Assembly (NCBI GenBank): GCA_029565415.1
Contig: JAKQOH010000179.1
Span: forward strand, 1-32,430
Length of the DNA: 32,430 bases
Direction: 5' to 3'
Origin: Candidatus Rifleibacteriota bacterium
GTDB taxonomy: Bacteria > Riflebacteria > Ozemobacteria > Ozemobacterales > Ozemobacteraceae
Shown here: in pieces, positions 17,706 through 23,898 of the stretch
Numbering within the stretch: position 1 is the first letter of the stretch
How the letters are laid out: each line of letters begins with the position of its first letter
Translations under genes and position numbers: made by a program
Notes under the pieces: model-generated
The model's database searches: none
Seen by the model: the letters and a program-made list of their open reading frames with translations, nothing else
What the model was told of the DNA's origin: nothing

Positions 17706-19109
17706 ATGGCCATCGACATTCTCGTCGTCGACGATGAGGATATGATCCGCTGGACCCTCCGGGAATCCCTGGAAGGCGAAGGCTACAAGGTGTTCGATTT
17801 CGCCAACGGCCGGGATTTCCTGCGGGCTTTTACGGAAAAGGGCGGCGATATCGTTCTGCTCGACGTGCGGCTGCCCGATGCGAGCGGACTGGATCTCCTG
17901 CTGGAAATCCGGCAGATCGATCCGAACGTGCCGGTCATCGTCATGACCGCCTTCGGCGATGTCGAAACCGCCGTGACCGCGATGAAACGCGGAGCCTATG
18001 ATTATCTCTCGAAGCCCTACAACCTCGCCGAGGTCAATCTGCTCATTCGCAAGATCGTCGAAACGACGCTGCTGAAAAGTCAGCTTCAGCACCTGCGCGA
18101 GCGCGTTGACACCAACTATTCCCAGATCCTGGGCGACAATCTGAAAATGAAGCAACTGCGCGAGCACATCGCGATGGCTGCCCAGAGCGACCGCACGACC
18201 GTGCTGATCCGGGGCGAGTCGGGCACGGGCAAGGAGCTCGTTGCCCGCCAGATCCATCTGCAGAGCAGCAGAGCGGGCCAGCCGTTCATCGACGTCAATG
18301 CCGCCGCCGTGACGGGTACCCTTCTCGAATCCGAACTGTTCGGTCACGAAAAGGGGGCGTTCACGGATGCGCAGCGGCAAAAGAAAGGCGTGTTCGAACT
18401 CGCCGACAAGGGAACCCTGTTCCTCGACGAGATCGGGGATCTCGATCCGAACCTGCAGGCCAAGCTGCTGCGCGTGCTTCAGGAAAAGCGGTTCCGGCGG
18501 GTCGGCGGTTCGGCCGACATCTCCGTCGACGTGCGCATCATCGCCGCAACCAACGCCGACCTCGAAAAGGCGATGGAAGAAGGCCGCCTGCGCCGGGATC
18601 TGTTCTACCGGCTGAATGTGTTTACCATCTTCCTGGCCCCGCTGCGGGAGAGACCGGACGACATCCTGCTCCTGGCCCGCGCCTTCCTGGACCAGTTCCG
18701 GAGAGAATTCTCGAAAGACATCTCGGGGTTCACGCCCGAAGCCTGCGACACGCTCCAGCGGTATCCGTATCCCGGCAATGTCCGCGAACTCAAGAATCTC
18801 ATCGAGCGGGCCACCCTGCTCGAGTCCACGAACAAGATCCGGCCCGCCAGTCTTCCCGAGGAGTTGCGCTCCTGGCGACGAACCGAGATGCCCGCTGCGG
18901 GGCTTTCCGTGGGGCTTGCGGCCGAACGTCCCTGGGATGTCCCGGGGTTCAATCTCAAGGATTACGTCGATTCGGTCGAAAAGAGCATCGTGCAGGATGT
19001 TCTGAAAGAATGCGGCGGAAAGAAGACCGAGGCGGCGAAACGCCTGGGGCTGAGCCGGTTCGCGCTCCGGCACCAGATGAAAAAGCACGGTCTCGAAGAG
19101 GACGAGTGA
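17706..19109 (+). CDS. NtrC-family sigma-54-dependent response regulator
   Basis: Transcription activator with three domains in 467 aa. The receiver (1-120) has acidic pocket DDED (9-12), phospho-acceptor Asp53 (LLDVRLPD), Thr81 and Lys103 (LSKPY). The AAA+ domain (about 140-375) has Walker A GESGTGKE (170-177), the sigma-54 contact loop GAFTDA (217-222, a G-to-D variant of GAFTGA that occurs in natural activators), Walker [11 protein letters not shown] (237-246) and [13 protein letters not shown]-terminal Fis-type helix-turn-helix reads [22 protein letters not shown]. No histidine kinase gene is adjacent. It follows the cyclase-like/HEAT gene by 3 nt, and palindromes plus a -24/-12 promoter lie just downstream of it. 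Confidence 0.95.
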   Translation: MAIDILVVDDEDMIRWTLRESLEGEGYKVFDFANGRDFLRAFTEKGGDIVLLDVRLPDASGLDLLLEIRQIDPNVPVIVMTAFGDVETAVTAMKRGAYDYLSKPYNLAEVNLLIRKIVETTLLKSQLQHLRERVDTNYSQILGDNLKMKQLREHIAMAAQSDRTTVLIRGESGTGKELVARQIHLQSSRAGQPFIDVNAAAVTGTLLESELFGHEKGAFTDAQRQKKGVFELADKGTLFLDEIGDLDPNLQAKLLRVLQEKRFRRVGGSADISVDVRIIAATNADLEKAMEEGRLRRDLFYRLNVFTIFLAPLRERPDDILLLARAFLDQFRREFSKDISGFTPEACDTLQRYPYPGNVRELKNLIERATLLESTNKIRPASLPEELRSWRRTEMPAAGLSVGLAAERPWDVPGFNLKDYVDSVEKSIVQDVLKECGGKKTEAAKRLGLSRFALRHQMKKHGLEEDE

Positions 19110-19143
19110 GCGGGGCGGTTCCGGCATCACCCGCGTCACGGAG

Positions 19144-19191
19144 ATGTGTGAAAAGCACACGAGAGAGGGGGGATGTGGAAAAATTTCACAT
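19144..19191 (+). promoter_or_regulatory. Two tandem palindromes, candidate activator sites
   Basis: Site 1 is GTGTG-AAAAG-CACAC (19146-19160). Site 2 is ATGTG-N9-CACAT (19173-19191), in which seven of nine base pairs are symmetric. Both read TGTG..AAAA..CACA, and their centres are 29 bp apart, roughly three helical turns. They lie about 76 and 105 bp upstream of the predicted sigma-54 start site, a normal distance for upstream activating sequences, and directly after the gene for a sigma-54 activator. Binding is inferred. Confidence 0.6.
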
Positions 19192-19230
19192 GACGATCAT
19201 CGAAGCTGTTGTACCCGCAAGGGTCGGGTG

Positions 19231-19247
19231 CTGGCATGAATCCTGCT
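19231..19247 (+). promoter_or_regulatory. Sigma-54 (-24/-12) promoter of ptsN
   Basis: CTGGCATGAATCCTGCT matches the sigma-54 consensus YTGGCACGNNNNTTGCW except for two C/T changes. The invariant GG (19233-19234) and GC (19245-19246) are separated by exactly 10 nt. Transcription is predicted to start near 19258, giving a leader of about 32 nt with AGGAG just before the ptsN ATG at 19290. The adjacent activator gene and palindromes strengthen the call. Confidence 0.8.
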
Positions 19248-19289
19248 AGAACAAAGATGGAAATTGAGCGTCATACGCAGGAGAAGAAT

Positions 19290-19739
19290 ATGATATCGGA
19301 ACTGCTCCAGGAAAACTTCATCAACCTCGATCTGGATGCATCGTCGAAGAATGACGCGATCGCCACCTTGTCCACCATGCTCTCCACGTCCGGCAAGGTC
19401 GTCGACTGTGGCTCGTTCGTGCGTGCCGTTCTCGATCGGGAGAAACTTGGTAGCACGGCCATCGGTGCCGGTATCGCCATTCCCCATGCCCGCGCCAACA
19501 CGGTCAACGAAGTCTCCATCGCTTTTGCCCGCTGCGGAAAGGGAGTTGATTTCAACTCCGTCGACGGTGACCCCGTTCACCTGATTTTCCTTCTTGCCGC
19601 CCCGATCGAGTCCGGAAGCCTGTATCTGAAGCTTCTGGCGCGCATCTCCCGTCTGCTTCGCTACCAGGATCTGATCGAGGATCTGAAGAAAGCCCAGACC
19701 AAGGAAGACGTCATCCGGATCATCGCCTCGAAGGAATGA
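19290..19739 (+). CDS. ptsN: PTS EIIA component of the EIIA-Ntr (PtsN) type
   Basis: Phosphocarrier of the fructose/mannitol EIIA fold. The 149-aa product contains the active-site motif GIAIPHAR with phospho-accepting His66, preceded by LGSTAIGAG, and followed by HLIFLLAAP and LKLLARISRLLR. A soluble stand-alone domain of this size is typical of regulatory EIIA-Ntr rather than a sugar transporter. The start is ATG 19290, with AGGAG 6 nt upstream and downstream of the predicted sigma-54 start site; in-frame ATGs at 19236 and 19257 lie within or before the promoter. It leads an apparent ptsN / RsbW-like / ndk unit. Confidence 0.88.
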   Translation: MISELLQENFINLDLDASSKNDAIATLSTMLSTSGKVVDCGSFVRAVLDREKLGSTAIGAGIAIPHARANTVNEVSIAFARCGKGVDFNSVDGDPVHLIFLLAAPIESGSLYLKLLARISRLLRYQDLIEDLKKAQTKEDVIRIIASKE

Positions 19740-19752
19740 CCCTCCCGGGTCA
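19737..19752 (+). other. Hairpin spanning the ptsN stop codon
   Basis: TGACCC (19737-19742, including the TGA stop) pairs with GGGTCA (19747-19752) around a TCCC loop. It is a 6-bp perfect stem without a T-run, ending just before the AGGAGG of the next gene. Like the trmD-stop hairpin it may affect coupling or mRNA decay. Confidence 0.4.
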
Positions 19753-19767
19753 TCAGGAGGAAAGGGT

Positions 19768-20247
19768 ATGGCGATCGTACAGCCGGTCGAAGGCAGTGAA
19801 AGCAGCACGGTCCGGATTTCCCCCGAAGGGTTGTCCGTGCACATGCGCATTCCTGCCGAGCGCATCTATCTTGCCAATGCCACGCTGACGCTGCGGGAGA
19901 TCTGCGATCATCTCTGTCTTTCGGATGAACGCACCGGTCGCGTCGTTCTGGCGGTCGAAGAGGCGCTGATGAACTCGATCGAACATGCATACAACGGTTC
20001 AGGCGGCCAGATCGATCTGCAGTTTTCGGTTGAAGGCACGGAGTTCGTGATCGTCGTCGAGGATTTCGGCAACGGCATGGCCCGCGAGCGCGAGATCGAC
20101 ACCCTCTCGGGATCGGATCTCCTGTTCGAGCGCGGTCGGGGCATGCGCATCATGAAGGGCATTTCCGACAAGGCGGTCGTTCAGACTTCCGCCGGCCGGG
20201 GCACCCGGGCGACGATGCTCTTCCAGCTCAATCATAACGAGGACTGA
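19768..20247 (+). CDS. RsbW-like anti-sigma factor / serine kinase ATPase
   Basis: The 159-aa product has a GHKL (HATPase_c) fold of the RsbW/SpoIIAB class. The N-box is EEALMNSIEHAY (64-75, with Mg-ligand Asn69), the G1 box is EDFGNGM (98-104) and the G2 box is GRGMRIMK (123-130), with a final GRGTRATM strand. Such proteins bind a sigma factor or phosphorylate an anti-sigma antagonist (STAS protein). No sigma factor or antagonist gene is adjacent, so its partner is encoded elsewhere or the role differs. AGGAGG precedes the ATG. It lies between ptsN and ndk, and its TGA overlaps the ndk ATG by one base. Confidence 0.85.
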   Translation: MAIVQPVEGSESSTVRISPEGLSVHMRIPAERIYLANATLTLREICDHLCLSDERTGRVVLAVEEALMNSIEHAYNGSGGQIDLQFSVEGTEFVIVVEDFGNGMAREREIDTLSGSDLLFERGRGMRIMKGISDKAVVQTSAGRGTRATMLFQLNHNED

Positions 20248-20717
20248 TGACCACCGACACCATCAAGGAACGAACCTTCGTCCTGATCAAGCCTGACGGC
20301 ATTCAACGCAGCAAAGCGGGAGAGATTCTCTCCCGCTTTGAACGTAAAGGGTTACGTCTGGTTGCAATGAAGATGCTTCGCATCACCCGGGACCAGGCCG
20401 AACGCCAGTATGCCTGCCACAAGGGGAAAGAGTTCTACGACTCTCTCGTGGCCTTCATGCTCTCCGGGCCCGTCATCGCGATGATCCTGGAAGGCCGCAA
20501 CGCCGTCGCGATCGTACGCAAGCTGATGGGCGCGACGAATCCGCTGGCCGCCGAAGCCGGAACCATTCGCGGAGATATGGCTCTCGACACCAAGCACAAC
20601 CTGGTTCACGGCTCCGACTCGGCCGAGAGCTACGCGCTCGAATCGGCGATCTACTTCGGGGAGCAGGAGCTGCTCGAATACGATCTGTCGATCAGAGACT
20701 GGCTGTATTACACCTGA
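20247..20717 (+). CDS. ndk: Nucleoside diphosphate kinase
   Basis: Transfers the terminal phosphate from ATP to NDPs through a phosphohistidine. The 156-aa product shows TFVLIKPDGIQRSKAGEI (10-27), KEFYDSLVAFMLSGPV (61-76) and the active-site motif KHNLVHGSDS with catalytic His121. It is slightly longer than the ~140-150 aa norm because of short ends. The start overlaps the preceding gene by one base (TGATG), so it is probably cotranscribed with ptsN and the RsbW-like gene from the sigma-54 promoter. A strong intrinsic terminator follows. A 29-nt palindrome lies inside its 5' coding part. Confidence 0.97.
   Translation: MTTDTIKERTFVLIKPDGIQRSKAGEILSRFERKGLRLVAMKMLRITRDQAERQYACHKGKEFYDSLVAFMLSGPVIAMILEGRNAVAIVRKLMGATNPLAAEAGTIRGDMALDTKHNLVHGSDSAESYALESAIYFGEQELLEYDLSIRDWLYYT
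20312..20340 (+). repeat. Perfect 29-nt palindrome inside ndk
   Basis: CAAAGCGGGAGAGA (20312-20325) and TCTCTCCCGCTTTG (20327-20340) are exact reverse complements around a single T. It covers codons of the conserved segment SKAGEILSRF, about 65 nt after the start codon. In RNA it would form a long stem (about 12-13 bp after opening a minimal loop). No T-run follows. Confidence 0.85.
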
Positions 20718-20739
20718 GCCTCTTCTGCTGCCTCATGCC

Positions 20740-20774
20740 CCGCCCCGCACCCTCCCGTGCGGGGCGGAGTTTTT
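20740..20774 (+). terminator. Intrinsic terminator after ndk
   Basis: CCGCCCCGCAC (20740-20750) and GTGCGGGGCGG (20757-20767) form a perfect 11-bp GC-rich stem with a CCTCCC loop, followed by AG and five T residues (20770-20774). It starts 23 nt after the ndk stop and is the clearest Rho-independent terminator in the window. It ends the ptsN / RsbW-like / ndk unit. Confidence 0.9.
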
Positions 20775-20820
20775 GAGGAAGCCCTTGCGCCGGGCCGTTT
20801 TTCTCGTGCATCATACCCGC

Positions 20821-22422
20821 ATGCGTCCGTTACGTCTGCTTCTGGGAATTACCATTCTTTGTCTCTCCACCCTGGGAGCCATCTGGCTGGTGCTGTCTTC
20901 CGCATCCGGCAATGCGGTGCTGGCGCAGTGGGCCGCCGCCACCCTCGAGCGGAATCTCGATGCCGAGGTGCGGCTCGGGCCGCTCCATGGCTCAGTTCTC
21001 GACCGTCTGACCCTGGAAGGGATCCACGGCGTCCTTCGCCGAACGCGGCTGGGCTTTGCCTCCGGCCGGGTCGAGTTGAACCTGACGCTGCGAGACGCGA
21101 TCCGACGGGGGCTCGTCATCGATCGGCTCGAATGCCCCTGGGTCAGGGTGTGGGGAGCCCCGAACCCCGGATGGCTCGCCGATCTTCCCGACCTGCCGCC
21201 GTTCCAGTGCCAGGTCGTTTCGCAGCTTCCCGTCGGGGTCAATCGCCTCCGCCTGGGGCTCATCGAATGGATGCCGGCGGCTTCGGGGCCGGTCGAGATC
21301 GGCCTCGCCTCGCTTTCGATCGACCCGATCACCGGTGCTTCCGGAACCCAGCCCGTCGAGTTCGATGTTCATGCGCGTTTCAAAGGCATCGATCTGTTCG
21401 CCGCCCGTTTCACCGGCGAACTTCACGCTGCGCAGAGAAAGCTTCGCGGCCGTCTGGACGGACGGCTGGCGTTGTTCCCGGTCGGCGCGGCCGTCCGTCT
21501 CGAGCTCCAACGGGATGGGGTAGCCGCCGAGATCGGGCTGGACGATCTCCATGTCTCTCTGGCTTCCCTGACGAAGTGGCTCGATCCGCTCTGGAAGAAG
21601 AATTATCCGCTCGCCTTTTCCGGTGAGATCACCGGAAGCGGGACCTGGATCTATCAGCCTAAAATGGGTATGCTGAGCGGGTTTCAGGGGCAACTGAACC
21701 ATGTCGTCGCCATCATGACCGGATTCAATCTGTCACTTGCCGAGGTGAACGCCGACTGGCGGTTCTTCGACGGCCGGATGCATCTTACCGATCGCGGGTG
21801 CCAGGCTCTGGGATTTCCCGCCTCGATCACCGGCTCGGTAGGATTTGCTGCACCTTCCCGCCCCGACTGGAGTCTCGAGTTGAGTATTCCCGAGGTTCCT
21901 CTCGGAGAACTGGTCGCCACGCTTCCCTGGGCGCTCCGATACGGATACGGAGTACCGGAACTGGATGGAACGGCGAGCCTCTCGGCTCGTATCGACGGGC
22001 CGACGCCGGGGATTCTGGTGAACGGCTCGGCGCTTGTTTCGCTGAGGAAGCGGGGAATCGCGACTTCGGCCGTGATGCTGCGATTCCGGAGGGACGAGGG
22101 GCATGGCGGCCGCTGGGATGTCTGCTCGGCCTGGACGGCGGAATCAGAGCTTCCGGACCTTCTGAGGCGCATCCGTGCCGGCGGTGCCACGATCGGAAAT
22201 GACCTGCAGATGCCAATCGGCGTGGTGTTCGAAGCGCATGGTCCCGTTCCTGACCGGCTCGAAACCCGGATCGGCTTCGCGGGTGCGGACGGAACAAGCC
22301 TGCATCTTGCCGGAGATTATGAGGGCGGTGTCTGGAGCGGTTTCGTGACCGAGCCGGGAATGGAGCCCGCCACCCTGTCTCAGGGCCTGACCTTGCCGGA
22401 TTTTCTGCTCCCGGGCTGGTAA
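20821..22422 (+). CDS. AsmA/TamB-like membrane-anchored protein
   Basis: The 533-aa product has an N-terminal membrane helix (LLLGITILCLSTLGAIWLVL, about 6-25) and then the pattern of AsmA/TamB proteins: a segment like LAQWAAATLERNLDAEVRLG, GSVLDRLTLEGIHG and LRDAIRRGLVIDRLECP, then long stretches of alternating beta-strand sequence. This family has been linked to envelope assembly and lipid transport between membranes. At 533 aa it is much shorter than TamB. ATG 20821 is chosen; an in-frame TTG at 20773 would overlap the ndk terminator, and neither has a strong ribosome-binding site. Its 3' end overlaps convergent fapA by 43 bp. Family call is moderate. Confidence 0.6.
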   Translation: MRPLRLLLGITILCLSTLGAIWLVLSSASGNAVLAQWAAATLERNLDAEVRLGPLHGSVLDRLTLEGIHGVLRRTRLGFASGRVELNLTLRDAIRRGLVIDRLECPWVRVWGAPNPGWLADLPDLPPFQCQVVSQLPVGVNRLRLGLIEWMPAASGPVEIGLASLSIDPITGASGTQPVEFDVHARFKGIDLFAARFTGELHAAQRKLRGRLDGRLALFPVGAAVRLELQRDGVAAEIGLDDLHVSLASLTKWLDPLWKKNYPLAFSGEITGSGTWIYQPKMGMLSGFQGQLNHVVAIMTGFNLSLAEVNADWRFFDGRMHLTDRGCQALGFPASITGSVGFAAPSRPDWSLELSIPEVPLGELVATLPWALRYGYGVPELDGTASLSARIDGPTPGILVNGSALVSLRKRGIATSAVMLRFRRDEGHGGRWDVCSAWTAESELPDLLRRIRAGGATIGNDLQMPIGVVFEAHGPVPDRLETRIGFAGADGTSLHLAGDYEGGVWSGFVTEPGMEPATLSQGLTLPDFLLPGW

Positions 22423-23891
22423 GGACGGCACTCGAGTATCTCTTCGGGAAGCTTCTGGGCATAGGTGAGGAACCGGCGTTCCGTGTCGATGACCAGGCGC
22501 GAGTTGCGGATCGAGAGGACGGTGCCCTCGTGCAGGGTGCCTGCCGAGATCGTCGCGATATGTTCCTCGAGGAGAAGAAGGGCCAGATCGGCTTTCTTGA
22601 CTTCGAGTTTGGTCACCTGATCCGCGAGACTCACGAGTTTCTGTTCGAGACTGGTGCGCAGAAGGGCGGCTTTATCACCGGGAACCCGCTCGGGATGCCG
22701 GATCACGAAGTGGAGATTCTTTTCGAGCTCGGCATGTTGCTTCCGGATATCGTCGAGAACTTTGACGACCAGGTTCAGCTGGTTGAGCGTCGTTGGGGAG
22801 AGGCCGCACGAGACGATCGTTTTCAGGCCGACCTCGTTGCCGATCTCCCCGGCGGTGATGGAGTGGAAGGCAATCGTTTCGCCGCCGATCAGGGCTTTCT
22901 CGATGGCGACCTCTCCGTTGGCCCGGATCCGGCAGTTGAGGGCGGAGCGGAGAAACAGGTCGCCCTGGACGGCCAGGAAGGCGTTTTCGGCGTAGAGTGC
23001 CCGCAGATTGCCGAACACCCGGATGCCGCCGGTGGTTTCAGATGGCTCCGGTGTGTCCGCGCTGCCGAGAATGCCTTTGCCAACGTCGAGATCCCCGCCA
23101 ACCGTGACCGTCGTGGCCGGCTCGATCAGACCGTCGACGCGGAGATTGCCGGTGACGTTCACCGAAAACCCGCTCAAAATCGAGCCGTGAACGATGACCG
23201 AGCCCTTGAAGCTGATATTCCCCGTTTCATAATCGACGTTTCCGGAAATCTCGAGCACCGGGGCGACATGCACCGTCACGGATTTCACGCCACTCTCGAT
23301 GATGACCTGACCTTCGCAGGCAGCTGCGTAGACCTCCATCCCGCCTTCGATGCGGAGCGAGACGTTTTTTCCGGCGATCACCCGGCGGTCACGGCCTGGA
23401 ACGGGCGGGATGGGAGTGCCGAAGACGGATATGCCCGCTTTCCCCGGCGTTGGCTGTTTCTTCACCAGGATGATCTCGTCCGTCGAGACGGACCGGAACA
23501 GATCCCGGGTCTTGAAATCGAGCGTCCCGTCGGGCTGCATCAGGCACTCTTTCGAGGGGCGGGGGATGAGGAACTCGATTTCGGCAGGGTCGCCGTCGAC
23601 AGGTTGTATACCAGAAGCAATAATTTGGCCGGCGACGAGTCTGCGGCGCCCCACGGCTTCCGGAAGGGCCGTCTTCAGGAACCGCTCGTCGACGCCGAAG
23701 GGAAGGCAGTCGGCAATCTCCTTCCGGATGATTTCGACAGCCTTGGTGGCGTCGAACACCTCGGGATACCGCTCGATCGACAGATAGGCTTCGGTCTCGA
23801 GGCGGTTGACATCGACCGTCATGGAAAAGCCGGGAAGCGCCTTCCCGGCGAATCTTCCCGGCTGTCCGAGCTGTTTCCTGCCGCTGGGCAC
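22380..23891 (-). CDS. fapA: FapA family (DUF342) protein
   Basis: The 503-aa product belongs to the DUF342/FapA family: an N-terminal region (about 1-190) with VSTDEIILVKKQPTPGKAG and VFGTPIPPVPGRD, then a polymer-forming-like beta-helix. In the helix, regularly spaced strands such as LEISGNVDYETGNISFKGSV, VNVTGNLRVDGLIE and VTVGGDLDVGKGILG repeat (about 225-350). A coiled-coil (about 375-450) and a short C-terminal part follow. FapA proteins are common in Firmicutes and spirochaetes; cell-surface, polysaccharide or flagellar links have been proposed, but the biochemical function is unsettled. GTG start 23891 has GAGGAT just upstream. It lies 7 nt after the Ig-like/SLH-like gene, so the two form an operon. 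Confidence 0.85.
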   Translation of the reverse strand: MPSGRKQLGQPGRFAGKALPGFSMTVDVNRLETEAYLSIERYPEVFDATKAVEIIRKEIADCLPFGVDERFLKTALPEAVGRRRLVAGQIIASGIQPVDGDPAEIEFLIPRPSKECLMQPDGTLDFKTRDLFRSVSTDEIILVKKQPTPGKAGISVFGTPIPPVPGRDRRVIAGKNVSLRIEGGMEVYAAACEGQVIIESGVKSVTVHVAPVLEISGNVDYETGNISFKGSVIVHGSILSGFSVNVTGNLRVDGLIEPATTVTVGGDLDVGKGILGSADTPEPSETTGGIRVFGNLRALYAENAFLAVQGDLFLRSALNCRIRANGEVAIEKALIGGETIAFHSITAGEIGNEVGLKTIVSCGLSPTTLNQLNLVVKVLDDIRKQHAELEKNLHFVIRHPERVPGDKAALLRTSLEQKLVSLADQVTKLEVKKADLALLLLEEHIATISAGTLHEGTVLSIRNSRLVIDTERRFLTYAQKLPEEILECRPYQPGSRKSGKVRP

Positions 23892-23898
23892 GCGATCC

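Noticed and set aside
19110..19141. Possible terminator after the sigma-54 regulator (GTGAGCGGG ... CCCGCGTCAC)
   Set aside because: The stem needs a bulge, has a 15-nt loop and no T-run, so it is not convincing as an intrinsic terminator.
15930..19160. Minus-strand open frame of 1076 codons opposite the HEAT protein and the sigma-54 regulator
   Set aside because: It is antisense to two well-supported genes with clear motifs. Its His/Asp/Gly/Arg-rich composition is the usual shadow of GC-rich codon bias, and it has no recognisable domain or ribosome-binding site.
20773..20820. TTG start at 20773 extending the AsmA/TamB-like protein by 16 residues
   Set aside because: The codon lies inside the T-run of the ndk terminator, and the extension adds basic residues before a normal membrane-anchor N-terminus at ATG 20821.
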